Positions 43,780-53,210 of a stretch of 64,000 nt of DNA are shown here, one piece after another. The notes beneath the pieces are model-generated. The model was not told the origin of the DNA. It made no database searches and saw nothing but the letters and a program-made list of their open reading frames with translations. The first letter of the stretch is position 1. Every line of letters starts with the position of its first letter. Position numbers and translations under genes: made by a program. The stretch lies in NCBI GenBank assembly GCA_902462155.1, contig CABQAQ010000001.1, positions 1-64,000 on the forward strand, given 5' to 3'. This DNA is from an uncultured bacterium (lineage in GTDB: Bacteria; Cyanobacteriota; Vampirovibrionia; Gastranaerophilales; Gastranaerophilaceae).

Positions 43780-44565
43780 TTACAAATTATCTTGATCTTC
43801 AAATCCAGGAGAACGAGTAGGTAAATTTTTATATCCGGGATTTGAAAATACGCTCTTCCTTATATATTTATCTGTATAATTTCCTTTCTGTAATAGTTTT
43901 TTTAATGTATTCTCTCGAGTTACTAAAGGATGTGGTTTATTTGCTTGGTTTGGATATTTATCTGATAGCTCGTTCCAGACTAAAGCTTCCATAGTCCAAG
44001 CATAAGTTTCTTCATTTAACGAATCAAGTTCATCTTGATGTAGTGCCTCGTGAGAAAGTAATGCTGCTAAAGCAATAGGTGGTGCATCTTGGTGTTTCTC
44101 GTTTATATATATATTTAATTTACCTGATTTCTTCCAACCTAAAGCATCGAAACTAGCATGTTGCTGGGATAACTCACTTAAATTCTTAAATTGTACTTTT
44201 ATTGGCTTTCCGGTTAGATTCTTTCCAAGAATTGCATCGTGTGAATATTTACCTATTGTTGTTTTTAACAACTCTATTGAATAAATTAATTTCTCTTCCT
44301 TTGTTACACTTTTATACTGCTTTTTTAAAAAATCTAATTCTTCTTTTGATAAATTGTCGAAAAAACTTGATTCATCTTCTGATCTTTTTTCAAATACTTC
44401 TTTGTTTACTTCGCTGTTCTTATTATAAGTTGTAGAAACATCGTTATTCTTTTTAGCAGGGATTTTATTGGTATTATTTTTTGCAGAAACATTTATACCA
44501 GATAATGTAGTATTAACTAAAATACATAATACAGCTAAGATTGTAAAATTCTTTTTAAAATTCAT
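43780..44565 (-). CDS. Secreted HExxH metallopeptidase-like protein
   Basis: 261 residues. A signal peptide covers about residues 1-28 (Lys-rich start, hydrophobic core, cleavage after VSA). Residues 30-95 are a polar linker. The zinc-binding HEALH lies at 172-176 (ALLSHEALHQDELDSLNEET), and the NEETYAW at 184-190 supplies a likely third ligand Glu. The arrangement matches the TPR peptidase at 39433 (HExxH, about 10 residues, then EE-x-x-Y), so the two are probably distant relatives, one secreted and one cytoplasmic. Both flank the large ATPase gene. Confidence 0.65.
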   Translation of the reverse strand: MNFKKNFTILAVLCILVNTTLSGINVSAKNNTNKIPAKKNNDVSTTYNKNSEVNKEVFEKRSEDESSFFDNLSKEELDFLKKQYKSVTKEEKLIYSIELLKTTIGKYSHDAILGKNLTGKPIKVQFKNLSELSQQHASFDALGWKKSGKLNIYINEKHQDAPPIALAALLSHEALHQDELDSLNEETYAWTMEALVWNELSDKYPNQANKPHPLVTRENTLKKLLQKGNYTDKYIRKSVFSNPGYKNLPTRSPGFEDQDNL

Positions 44566-44790
44566 AGGCTTAGACTCTTTCTATACTTATATGTCAATAT
44601 TATTGCATATACTTATCCTAGTTGACAAATTTATTAGCCTATTTGATAGCCTAATTGGTTATTATAAGAATTCAATTAAAATCATATAACATCAGTATAT
44701 CCAAAAAATAACTTTGTGTTATTTTTATGGTAAAAGAATAATTCTGCTCATAAGAGATATTTTTGGTTATTAGTAATTAGGAGATAAAAA

Positions 44791-45186
44791 ATGGGATCCT
44801 ATCTAACAAAAGTTAATGATTATCTTGTTCCATTAGATAATTTTATTTATTCTGATGAAAAAATTGAGGACAATATATCTAAAATAGCATCAATTGATAT
44901 AGATGAAATAGCTATAGTTGATCATACCAATACTTATCAAGGGTCGGTAAAAAAGTCTGATATATTTGCTAATCCTCAGAAAGGCCTTACTTTTAATGAT
45001 ATTATTAAAAACTATAAAAAAACTGTAATTACTTATCCTAAATCAGCAGCAGATGATGCTATGGATGCTATGTATATAAGTAAAGCTACAAGTTTACCTG
45101 TGGTTAATAATCACATTGATAAAAAATTAATAGGGATTGTTAAATTAAGTGATCTTAGTAAAAGATATCAATATTTGTATGCTTAA
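44791..45186 (+). CDS. CBS-domain protein
   Basis: 131 residues consisting of one CBS pair. The second repeat is clear: KSAADDAMDAMYISKATSLP followed by VVNNHIDKKLIGIVKLSDL. The first half (IASIDIDEIAIVDHTNTYQG, then VKKSDI) fits a weaker repeat. CBS pairs bind adenosyl nucleotides and usually regulate an attached or partner protein; here there is no attached domain. A GGAG ribosome site lies 8 bases upstream. The FliA-type sigma gene follows after 173 bases on the same strand, separated by inverted repeats. Confidence 0.75.
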   Translation: MGSYLTKVNDYLVPLDNFIYSDEKIEDNISKIASIDIDEIAIVDHTNTYQGSVKKSDIFANPQKGLTFNDIIKNYKKTVITYPKSAADDAMDAMYISKATSLPVVNNHIDKKLIGIVKLSDLSKRYQYLYA

Positions 45187-45359
45187 TATAGCACTTGGTT
45201 TCTCACAGTTGATTTTAACTTTGAAAGATTAATCTTTAAATATCAACTATCTAAATGATTTAAATTATTTGGATTAAAAATAAAATCAAAGAAAGTCTTA
45301 TAAAATATTATAAAATTCAACTTCCAATATTTTGTTGGAATATATTATTAGGTTTAAAG

Positions 45360-46187
45360 ATGAGTATTGATTTAGAAAATAATACATATAAAAATATACA
45401 GAAAATTTCAGATAGTGAACTTATTCAGTTATGGGAAATTTATTTAAAAGATAAATCAAATAAAAAAGTAAGAGATCAGTTAATATTACAATATATATAT
45501 TTGACAAGATATGTAATCGGACGGATTAGAGTTAATTTACCACATACTTTTGCAATAGAAGATATTGTCAGCTATGGAGTTGAAGGTTTAATAGATGCTA
45601 TTGAAAAATTTTCTCCTATTCGAGGTGCTAGATTTGAATCGTATGCTATTACTAGAATAAGAGGTAATATCATTGATAAAATAAGAGCTCAAGATTGGTT
45701 ACCCAGACAGCAAAGAAAAAAATTAAAAGAAATTAATCAGGTAATAGAAAAATTTCGTCAAGAACAAGGTAGATTACCAAGTTCTGCAGAAATAGCTAAA
45801 GAAATGGATGTTGAAGTTGAAAAAATAGATGCTATTATGGCAGATAATCAAAGCATTAGCTCTATTTATGATAAACGTGGATCTTCTGAAGAAAGTCTTG
45901 AAGTTATTGATACTATAGAAGATTCTAAAATTGAAGACCCTCTTGAAATGATGGCTGACAAAGATGCTAAAAAAGATTTACAGATAGCTCTTAGACGCTT
46001 ACCTGAACGTGAACGTATGATTATGGTTCTTTATTATCACGAAAACTTGACTTTAAAAGAAATTGGTGAAACTCTTGAACTTTCAGAATCCAGAGTATGT
46101 CAATTGCATTCTCAAGCCATTATGAAATTACGTAATATTTTAACCACTACAAAATCAGATAGATTGAAAAGAAGTATCATTAGCTAA
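45360..46187 (+). CDS. fliA: RNA polymerase sigma factor, FliA/WhiG type
   Basis: 275 residues. Region 2 contains FAIEDIVSYGVEGLIDAIEKF and FESYAITRIRGNIIDKIRAQDW, typical of the sigma-28 group. Region 3 is YVxx-like VIEKFRQEQGRLPSSAEIAK. Region 4 has LPERERMIMVLYYHENLTLK, then EIGETLELSESRVCQLHSQA. It would direct RNA polymerase to flagellar and motility promoters. With the flagellar operon in the same window FliA is the likely identity, though general-stress sigma factors of similar build cannot be fully excluded. A small hairpin TTCCAA-N7-TTGGAA (45322-45340) precedes the weak ribosome site AGG. Confidence 0.88.
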   Translation: MSIDLENNTYKNIQKISDSELIQLWEIYLKDKSNKKVRDQLILQYIYLTRYVIGRIRVNLPHTFAIEDIVSYGVEGLIDAIEKFSPIRGARFESYAITRIRGNIIDKIRAQDWLPRQQRKKLKEINQVIEKFRQEQGRLPSSAEIAKEMDVEVEKIDAIMADNQSISSIYDKRGSSEESLEVIDTIEDSKIEDPLEMMADKDAKKDLQIALRRLPERERMIMVLYYHENLTLKEIGETLELSESRVCQLHSQAIMKLRNILTTTKSDRLKRSIIS

Positions 46188-46222
46188 ATTAAAAATTTTT
46201 AAGTTTTTTTTAGTCATTAATT

Positions 46223-47839
46223 TTATTTGAAAATCTTTAACCTTTTAAGATCGCCTTCATCAGGGATACTTTCTGATTTTAAATTATATTGTTCTATTAA
46301 ATCGTGTTGTAATCTTCTTATATATTTTTTTTGAGCAGACAGTATAATATTATCTGACCCTTGAAAAATTTTTAAAGCTGCTGTTTTGACTTCATCTAAG
46401 GCTTTTTCTATATCATCATTATAGCCTATAATTGTATTTTCATTATTATTAGAAGAAGATAAATTATTATTGGTATTTATGCTATTTAGTGCTAATGAAT
46501 CTTTAAGAACTTTTTGCACTTGCGACATAGAGTTTGATCTTATATAAAATATAGGCAAATTAAGATCATTTGCTAAACTTAAAACTCTATTAGCTTCTTT
46601 AATAAATGATTTATTGATTATTACTAAATCAGCTTCATCTATATTTTTTGTAATTTCTATATTTAAATTAAGCCTATCAATAACTTTTTGAGTAATAGTT
46701 CTTGATACGCTATAAAGAAATACTTTTTTAAATTCTTTTATTTTTTTTATATAATCAGCCGGAGAAAATGATTTATTTAATGGGTTAATATCCTCTATTA
46801 TCTTATTATTATCCATTTTAATTTCGTTATTTATAGTAATATTATCATTAGATTTTTCATTATAATTTTCGTGAATTTTTCTTATTTCAGGTCTTATTGG
46901 CCAATTACGTAAAAAATAATCGACAGCTTCAGCTGTATTTTTATATATAGATAATGTATTTTTATCTATAAGTTCTATTACTATATCAAAAGTTGGTTTT
47001 TTTTCTCGTTCTAAAATAGTTTTTTGAGTGGCTCTTTTTTTTGCTTCCTCATCACCTAGAGTAACAGATTGAATACCTCCTATTAAGTCAGATAGTGTTG
47101 GATTTTTAATCAGATTTTCTAATGTATTACCATGGGCGGTTGCTATTAGCATAACTCCTCGTTCTGCTATAGTCCTTGCTGCTAATGCTTCTGATTCTGT
47201 TCCTATTTCATCTACTACTATTACTTCTGGAGTATGATTCTGAACGGCTTCTATCATTATATCTTTTTGATATTCTGGTTGACTCACCTGCATTCTTCTA
47301 GCTTTTCCTATTCCATCGTGAGGAATATCTCCATCGCCACCTATTTCATTTGATGTATCTACTATAACTACTCTTTTTTTTAAATCATTAGCTAATAATC
47401 TTGATATCTCTCTTAACTTTGTTGTTTTACCAACACCAGGTCGACCTAAAAATAAAATGCTTTTATTCTTCTGTATAATATCTTTTATGCAATCTATTGT
47501 TCCGGTAATACTACGACCTATTCTTAAAGTCAATCCGATCACTTTATCTTGTCTATTTCTAATAGCACTTATTCTATGTAAAGTTCCGGAAATCCCTGAT
47601 CTATTATCGTGTGTAAACGGAGGTATATTTCTAACAACATAATCTATATCTTCTTGTGTTATTTTATCTGTATTAATATAATTTATTTCACCATTTAAAT
47701 TACGTATCTCTGGTACTCTACCTAAATCTAAAACTATTTCTAAGGCATCTTCTAAGTTTTCATTTTTTATTTGTTTTTTTATTTTCTCAGGTAAAATTTT
47801 AATAAAATTTTTAATATCTTCTTTTACTTTGTTCATCAT
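46223..47839 (-). CDS. AAA ATPase with R3H domain, Ycf45-type
   Basis: 538 residues. The ATPase core resembles SpoIIIAA: Walker A GRPGVGKTT at 132-140, VDTSNEIGGDGDIPH, then EVIVVDEIGTESEALAARTI. The C-terminal end carries an R3H-like nucleic acid-binding motif, RRLQHDLIEQYNL, before the final LKRLKIFK. A polar Asn-rich linker separates them. The combination is the Ycf45 family found in cyanobacteria and plastids, so it supports the cyanobacterial affiliation. Role is unknown; single-stranded nucleic acid binding is inferred from R3H. Confidence 0.85.
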   Translation of the reverse strand: MMNKVKEDIKNFIKILPEKIKKQIKNENLEDALEIVLDLGRVPEIRNLNGEINYINTDKITQEDIDYVVRNIPPFTHDNRSGISGTLHRISAIRNRQDKVIGLTLRIGRSITGTIDCIKDIIQKNKSILFLGRPGVGKTTKLREISRLLANDLKKRVVIVDTSNEIGGDGDIPHDGIGKARRMQVSQPEYQKDIMIEAVQNHTPEVIVVDEIGTESEALAARTIAERGVMLIATAHGNTLENLIKNPTLSDLIGGIQSVTLGDEEAKKRATQKTILEREKKPTFDIVIELIDKNTLSIYKNTAEAVDYFLRNWPIRPEIRKIHENYNEKSNDNITINNEIKMDNNKIIEDINPLNKSFSPADYIKKIKEFKKVFLYSVSRTITQKVIDRLNLNIEITKNIDEADLVIINKSFIKEANRVLSLANDLNLPIFYIRSNSMSQVQKVLKDSLALNSINTNNNLSSSNNNENTIIGYNDDIEKALDEVKTAALKIFQGSDNIILSAQKKYIRRLQHDLIEQYNLKSESIPDEGDLKRLKIFK

Positions 47840-47917
47840 TTAATATTTACCTGCTAATAATAGAGTACTTATATTATATCATTTTTTTTTACATTTTTCT
47901 TAATCATTATTCGTATA

Positions 47918-48436
47918 TTACTTTTTTGTAATACTTTTTTTACTTGAATGTTTTGCAAATTTTACTGTTGTATTTTTTTTAAGATTATTTATGTTATTAT
48001 CCATAATTTTTATATTAAGGTCTTTAAGCTCATTTGGCAAAACTTTCCCATAATCTTCCGTATACAACACCGAATTAAAATCATCTTTTAATTCTTGATT
48101 TTCGACTCCCAAACAAAGCTCTATAAGTAATTTATGATCGTTAATATTTAGTTTTTCTATTTTTGAATTATTAACTTCACTTATTGTACCATCTCCATTA
48201 TTTTTAAACTTACAATATTGACCTTGCTCATTAAAGGCCATACCGGTTTTTAATTTCGGATCATATTGGATATATACAATTTTATTAAGTTCTTCAAATT
48301 GTTTTACTAAACCATTTCTTGATAACCAAGAGGCATTTTTAGGTTTTAATAAACCATTTTCTAAATCATTTTGTATCTTTTTACCCGCATTAATTATACT
48401 TATGTCAGGTCTTGGGTTAAATATAATCTGCTCCAT
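47918..48436 (-). CDS. Unknown protein
   Basis: 172 residues, Lys/Asn-rich, no signal peptide or membrane segment. It includes a short stretch that reads like a beta hairpin (IVYIQYDPKLKTGMAFNEQG) and a basic Lys/Ser tail ending KSSKK-like residues. Gene spacing shows no overlap with neighbours. I do not recognise a family. It could be lineage-specific, like the other Asn/Lys-rich unknowns in the window. Confidence 0.6.
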   Translation of the reverse strand: MEQIIFNPRPDISIINAGKKIQNDLENGLLKPKNASWLSRNGLVKQFEELNKIVYIQYDPKLKTGMAFNEQGQYCKFKNNGDGTISEVNNSKIEKLNINDHKLLIELCLGVENQELKDDFNSVLYTEDYGKVLPNELKDLNIKIMDNNINNLKKNTTVKFAKHSSKKSITKK

Positions 48437-48531
48437 AATAATAAAACTTTCTTTTAATATATAAACTATATATAAAATAACGGTTATATTAACTTACATC
48501 TTTAAATATTTATTCTATTTGTAAAGTTATA

Positions 48532-49569
48532 TTAAGGTATTATGGCAGCCTTTATTACTTCTGAGTTCGCTTGCATTTTTAATGCCTCCTCAACTTGATC
48601 AAGAGAAAATCTTTTTGTAATTAATTTTTCTACATCTACTTTACCACTTGATATAAGATCTAATGATTTTTTAAAATATTCAGGCATATGATGAAAAACA
48701 GAAACTACTTTTATTCCATCATAATGTAATCTTTTTGTATCAATCTGAAATTTTGTTCCGGACTTACACCCGCCAAATAAATGTACGGTACCTCCCTTTC
48801 TTACTAAAGAAAACATTGTTTCCCAGATCTCTGGTAAACCTACGCATTCAATAGCTACATCTAAACCTTTTTTGTCTTCCGTAAAGGATAAAAATATTTG
48901 TTCAGGATTTTTATATTTTTTTAAATCAATTACCTCATCTGCTAAAGCAAACTCTTTAGCTAACTTTAATTTTAAAGGGTTTCTTCCTGCTGCTATTACT
49001 CTTGCTCCTTTTAATTTTGCTAGTTTTACAAAAAATAAACCTATAGGACCAAGTCCTATTACTCCTACAGTATCGCCTTCTTTTATATTTGTCTTTTCTA
49101 TACCGTGTACGACATTTGCTAAAGGCTCACTAAAAGCTGCTTCTTCAAAGCTTACATGGTTAGGAATCTTATACATGTTTTTTTCTACGATATCTTTTGG
49201 GATAATTATATACTCTGCATATGCACCATTTAATAAATTAAGATTCTCGCATAAATTATATTCTTGTCGTCTACAAAAAAAACATTTACCACAAGGTGCG
49301 CTATTCGCTGCTACTACACGATCATTTACTTTAAAATCTTTTACATTTTTTCCTACTTTTTCTATTATTCCGGAAAATTCGTGTCCAAATCCTGAAGGTA
49401 TCTTTTTTATTAATACAGGATGGCCTCGCTTATAAGTTTTTACATCGGTTCCACAAGTTAAAGCCGCTTTTATTTTTAATAATACTTCACCTTCTTTTGG
49501 ATCTGCTATTTCCACCTCTTCTATTTTTATATCTTGAGGGCCATAATACATACAAGCTTTCATCTTCAT
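48532..49569 (-). CDS. Zinc-dependent medium-chain alcohol/polyol dehydrogenase
   Basis: 345 residues of the MDR superfamily. Catalytic zinc residues lie in ALTCGTDVKTYKRG and GHEFSGIIEKVG. The structural zinc lobe has the four-Cys motif CGKCFFCRRQEYNLC. The NAD-binding GLGPIGLFFVKLAKLKGA is intact. It oxidises an alcohol or polyol with NAD(P). Its start overlaps the stop of a second dehydrogenase by 4 bases (ATGA), so they form a two-gene operon and may act in sequence on one pathway. The substrate is not determinable; sorbitol- and threonine-dehydrogenase-like enzymes are the nearest types. Confidence 0.88.
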   Translation of the reverse strand: MKMKACMYYGPQDIKIEEVEIADPKEGEVLLKIKAALTCGTDVKTYKRGHPVLIKKIPSGFGHEFSGIIEKVGKNVKDFKVNDRVVAANSAPCGKCFFCRRQEYNLCENLNLLNGAYAEYIIIPKDIVEKNMYKIPNHVSFEEAAFSEPLANVVHGIEKTNIKEGDTVGVIGLGPIGLFFVKLAKLKGARVIAAGRNPLKLKLAKEFALADEVIDLKKYKNPEQIFLSFTEDKKGLDVAIECVGLPEIWETMFSLVRKGGTVHLFGGCKSGTKFQIDTKRLHYDGIKVVSVFHHMPEYFKKSLDLISSGKVDVEKLITKRFSLDQVEEALKMQANSEVIKAAIIP

Positions 49570-50594
49570 ATCTTTATATATGCTTTCATTATTTTATTAT
49601 TTATTGTATCATCAATTGCATTCTGTATATTCTTAAAATTGTATACTGTTGATAGTTTCTCTACATTTATTTTATGTGTTGTTATTAAATTAAATGCTGT
49701 TCTTAAACTATCAGGAGAAGCTGAATATGCTCCTATTACAGATAATTCTCTATAGTAGATTTCATTATTTATATATCCATCATTATTTTTTATTGATGAA
49801 AATACAATAATTTTTCCTCCATCTCGTACCAATTTTAATGCTTGATCTATTGCTTTAGCTGAACCTGACGTCATAAATATTGCATCAACACCAATGTTGG
49901 AGGATAATTCCATTATCTTTTCTTCACTGTTTAATCCATTAAAGCTATTTTCTATACCAAAATCTTTTGCTAAATTTATTCTAGATTCTATAAGATCCGT
50001 TGCTATTACTTTATTATTATAAAATTTTAAAGCTTGGGACATTAAAATACCTATAGTTCCAAGGCCTATTACTAAAACATTAGATTGATTCTCTAGTTGT
50101 GCTCTTTCAATAGCTCGAATACAACAACCTAATGGTTCTGTAAAAGATACTTCTATATCACTTATTCCTTTTTCCGGAACTTTAAATACAGTATTTTCTA
50201 AATGTTTTTCTGTTATATATATATACTCTGAAAAACCGCAAGGAGTAATATTACTTGATTTAAACTCTTTGCACATAGAATAACTTTTGCCTTTGCAATA
50301 AACACAATTAAAACAAGGAATATGATGTCCAAGTACTATTTTATCATTGACTTTAAAGTCTGTTTTACTGTTTATTTCTTCTATTATTCCAACAATTTCG
50401 TGGCCTAATCTAATAGATTGATTCAAACTTTTATCTTGATTAATATAATTTTGATATTTAACAATATCAGACCCACATAATCCACAACCAAGAATTTTTA
50501 CTATCGCTCCTTCTTTTTGATTAGGATCATTTAAGCTAGGCTTTTTAACATCATCTATTTCTATTCTATTCCCTTTTAATTCAACTATTTTCAT
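49566..50594 (-). CDS. Zinc-dependent medium-chain alcohol/polyol dehydrogenase
   Basis: 342 residues, paralogous to the downstream gene. Catalytic zinc: GCGLCGSDIVKYQN and LGHEIVGIIEEI. The structural zinc Cys cluster is CFNCVYCKGKSYSMC. The NAD motif is GLGTIGILMSQALKF. Each protein of the pair is complete, so this is not a decayed duplicate. It is the first gene of the pair, read from a promoter in the gap before 50746. Substrate unknown; co-encoded dehydrogenases suggest stepwise oxidation or two related substrates. Confidence 0.87.
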   Translation of the reverse strand: MKIVELKGNRIEIDDVKKPSLNDPNQKEGAIVKILGCGLCGSDIVKYQNYINQDKSLNQSIRLGHEIVGIIEEINSKTDFKVNDKIVLGHHIPCFNCVYCKGKSYSMCKEFKSSNITPCGFSEYIYITEKHLENTVFKVPEKGISDIEVSFTEPLGCCIRAIERAQLENQSNVLVIGLGTIGILMSQALKFYNNKVIATDLIESRINLAKDFGIENSFNGLNSEEKIMELSSNIGVDAIFMTSGSAKAIDQALKLVRDGGKIIVFSSIKNNDGYINNEIYYRELSVIGAYSASPDSLRTAFNLITTHKINVEKLSTVYNFKNIQNAIDDTINNKIMKAYIKI

Positions 50595-50745
50595 ACCTTA
50601 TCTAACTTTGAGTTACTCATCTTCTTGTTAAAAATACTATCACGAAAAAATTAATCTACAATAAATTTTTAAATGAACTTAATTACCTTTTTTAGCAATG
50701 TATTTTTATTATGAATCATATATTATGTTTATGGAGTAATTAATT

Positions 50746-50982
50746 ATGCAAGAAAATACTACATCATCATCTTTTTCGGAATATAAACCTATAGATAACA
50801 TAAAAAAAGCAGAAAAATACTTGCTTAAATATTGCGATGAGCTAAAACGTCATTTAGAATTAACTGATGAGCAAATAATAAAAGTTTCAAAAAATGCTTA
50901 TTGGCAATTACTTGCTAAAAATACAACAAAAAAATGGTGGAATTTTTTTAAAAACCAGATAAAATATTTAATATTATTTTAA
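50746..50982 (+). CDS. Small protein of unknown function
   Basis: 78 residues with a Ser-rich start and a helical body (YLLKYCDELKRHLELTDEQI) ending in aromatic and basic residues (KKWWNFFKNQIKYLILF), which could sit at a membrane surface. A GGAG site lies 9 bases before the ATG. It is 26 bases before a receiver-domain gene on the same strand, so the two are probably co-transcribed. No family recognised. Confidence 0.6.
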   Translation: MQENTTSSSFSEYKPIDNIKKAEKYLLKYCDELKRHLELTDEQIIKVSKNAYWQLLAKNTTKKWWNFFKNQIKYLILF

Positions 50983-51008
50983 GCATAGTATGGTGGAATT
51001 ATCTTTTT

Positions 51009-51632
51009 ATGTCTGAAAAACTTACTTTAGAATTAGATGAGGATTTTATTAAGAGTTTATTTAAATTAGCAGATCTAAATGTGCCTAAAATTGATACGAT
51101 AACTTTAGATAAACTAAAAGAAGTAATAGCTATCATTGAGAAAAAATATTGTAATTTTCATTTCTCTAATTCAAGTATATACTCTTTTATGGAAATAGAA
51201 GAGGGTGATACAAAATCTGGAAAAAATATCCTTATTATAGATGATCTCGGGGTAATTAATTATCAATTAGAAGTGTTATTTAAAAAACTAGGCTATTACA
51301 CATTTACGGCTAAAGAAATTTATGATGCTATTGATAAATTTAAAAAGAATGATATCCTAATTGTATTTATGGATCTTTATATACCGACAGAACGAGAAGG
51401 ATTTATTTTATTAGACGAGCTTGTAAAGCTTATAAAAATAAATAATCTTAAAACTAAAATAGGTATAATGACAGCCTCAAATAAAAAAGAATATAAAAAA
51501 CAATGTCTATTAAAAGGAGCAAATTTTTATATAGAAAAAACTGATACTTGGCAAAAATCTTTAATAGAAATATGTCAAAAAGCACAATCAGAATTAAACT
51601 CTGAGGCTCAATCTACAGATAAAAAAGAATAA
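51009..51632 (+). CDS. Receiver-domain protein with helical N-terminus
   Basis: 207 residues. A CheY-like receiver occupies about 72-195: acidic pair D78/D79 (IIDDL), phospho-acceptor D122 (VFMDLYIP), T155 (IMTAS) and K177 (IEKTD). All key residues are present, so it should be phosphorylated. Residues 1-65 are a separate helical region of unknown role rather than a DNA-binding domain. No output domain and no histidine kinase is adjacent. In a flagellated cell it may be a chemotaxis-type or atypical regulator. Confidence 0.82.
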   Translation: MSEKLTLELDEDFIKSLFKLADLNVPKIDTITLDKLKEVIAIIEKKYCNFHFSNSSIYSFMEIEEGDTKSGKNILIIDDLGVINYQLEVLFKKLGYYTFTAKEIYDAIDKFKKNDILIVFMDLYIPTEREGFILLDELVKLIKINNLKTKIGIMTASNKKEYKKQCLLKGANFYIEKTDTWQKSLIEICQKAQSELNSEAQSTDKKE

Positions 51633-51647
51633 TTTTAAAAATTTTAA

Positions 51648-52331
51648 CTATATAGTGATATTGCGTCTAAAATTCTCTTCGTGGTAGATGCCACCTCCAC
51701 AGATTATTTCGACAACTTTTAATAAAAATTCTTTTGGGGCATCTATTTGATTTATTGGAAATTCTCTGTTACCTATATGTCTTATTTTTATAATTGCACT
51801 TGAAGATTTATCCGCTGGGATAAATACTGAAGCAACTTCTTGTTCCAAAATTTTCTGCAACTCGTTTTCTTGGGTATTGTAATTAACGCTAGAATAACTT
51901 GTTGTACTATTTAATAATTTAGATATATCTCCATTTATTGCTATAATTCTTCCTGAAAACAACGGATCTTTTCCCTCTCGGAATAATGCTTGAGGTTTAT
52001 CATTATGCCTTATTGTAAAGCTAATGGAATACCATAGTATTTGAAATTTTGCTATTGTTTTTGTTGGATCAACTTCATAATATATATTTTGAGTTGGTAT
52101 ACCTCTTGATGCAAATGTCTGTTTCAAATACTCGCAGGTCGCATGCAAATTCTCTACCATTTTGATAAACATTTCATTTGTATTTAATATTGCTTTCTGA
52201 TACTCCAAAAATTGCCTATACATATGCGTTGATACAAGGTTCATTCTCTCTTGAATTACAGAAGTCTTTCTAACTGTTAACTCTAAATTGTCAAAATTAT
52301 CAAAATGATTATTCAATTTTTTATCTTTCAA
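51648..52331 (-). CDS. Unknown protein
   Basis: 227 residues, no signal peptide. The first 80 residues are helical (MNLVSTHMYRQFLEYQKAIL). The rest is mixed strand, with a segment ILWYSISFTIRHNDKPQALF and a Gly-rich GGGIYHEENFRR at the end. A long Ser/Gln-rich insertion lies about 135-160. No family recognised. It is convergent with the receiver-domain gene, 15 bases apart. Confidence 0.6.
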   Translation of the reverse strand: MKDKKLNNHFDNFDNLELTVRKTSVIQERMNLVSTHMYRQFLEYQKAILNTNEMFIKMVENLHATCEYLKQTFASRGIPTQNIYYEVDPTKTIAKFQILWYSISFTIRHNDKPQALFREGKDPLFSGRIIAINGDISKLLNSTTSYSSVNYNTQENELQKILEQEVASVFIPADKSSSAIIKIRHIGNREFPINQIDAPKEFLLKVVEIICGGGIYHEENFRRNITI

Positions 52332-52476
52332 TTTATTTTTTTTAATTATATGTTAACATATTTTACATAAAAAACTTAATTTATAAAGTTGTAGCTCAAA
52401 TAAATTTACAAAAATCTTTATAATTACTATTATTAAATTATATCATTTAATTTATTTTTATGAAAGTCTATTAACT

Positions 52477-52854
52477 ATGATTATTAAAAACATATCTATA
52501 GGTACAGATATCGAGAGTATTTCTCGTTTTGATAAATATTCTCTTAATAGAAATCATAAGCTTTTATTACGTATATTCTCAGAACAAGAGCTTGATTATT
52601 GTTTCTTATTCAGGTATCCTCAAACTCATTTAGCAGCTAGATTCTCTGCTAAAGAAGCTACTATTAAAGCTTTATCTTATTTCTCTATTAAAAATATCTC
52701 TTATAAAAATATTGAAGTTATTAAAGATTTCAATAATGTTCCTAACATTAGAATTCTTAATAATTCATTATCTAAAAATATTCAATTTCGTCTTAGTCTA
52801 TCTCATGATAAAGAAAATTCTATTGCTCAAGTAATGGCTATAGAATTAGCATAA
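52477..52854 (+). CDS. acpS: Holo-ACP synthase
   Basis: 125 residues, normal AcpS size. It attaches phosphopantetheine from CoA to acyl carrier protein, essential for fatty acid synthesis. Magnesium ligands are visible: Asp11 in IGTDIESISRF and Glu60 in ARFSAKEATIKAL. The C-terminal LSLSHDKENSIAQV is the conserved SHD motif. Codons are mostly T-ending. It ends 3 bases before the end of a convergent small gene. Confidence 0.92.
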   Translation: MIIKNISIGTDIESISRFDKYSLNRNHKLLLRIFSEQELDYCFLFRYPQTHLAARFSAKEATIKALSYFSIKNISYKNIEVIKDFNNVPNIRILNNSLSKNIQFRLSLSHDKENSIAQVMAIELA

Positions 52855-52857
52855 ATT

Positions 52858-53154
52858 TTATTTTATATTTGATATCTTTTTTAATACTACATAGCTACTT
52901 AATACTTTTATTAAGTTTAATATGTATTCTAAATTCTTTATTATTCTATAATGCTTTATTACTCTAACTAAGATTTGTATTCTTCTTAGAATTTGCATTA
53001 TTTTATTATTTTCTTCTTTTAAATGCTTATTTTTTTTTATCAGCTTTTTATTTAAACAATTTACTTTTCTATTAAAATCAATTATTACGCAGCAAAAAAA
53101 GACTGTAAATATTAATAAAGATAAAGTTGAAATTAAATATATTGTTTCCATCAT
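52858..53154 (-). CDS. Small membrane-anchored helical protein, unknown
   Basis: 98 residues. One membrane segment at about 5-26 (IYLISTLSLLIFTVFFCCVI) is followed by a Lys/Asn/Glu-rich helix (KKLIKKNKHLKEENNKIMQI) that could form a coiled coil, then a second hydrophobic-basic helix. No family recognised. It shares an upstream gap of 56 bases with divergent murT. Confidence 0.55.
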   Translation of the reverse strand: MMETIYLISTLSLLIFTVFFCCVIIDFNRKVNCLNKKLIKKNKHLKEENNKIMQILRRIQILVRVIKHYRIIKNLEYILNLIKVLSSYVVLKKISNIK

Positions 53155-53210
53155 TTCTGTATTATAATTCTTTTATATTTTTATTTAAATTGGTTAAGTA
53201 GATTATTTTT

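Noticed and set aside
45207..45248. Hairpin AGTTGAT...ATCAACT with an inner AAAGATTAATCTTT between the CBS and sigma genes
   Set aside because: It could be a terminator but has no T run on either side, so it was not listed as a feature.
48872..49435. A 187-residue plus-strand frame opposite the zinc dehydrogenase
   Set aside because: The dehydrogenase on the minus strand is a clear family member and the opposite frame lacks any recognisable motif.
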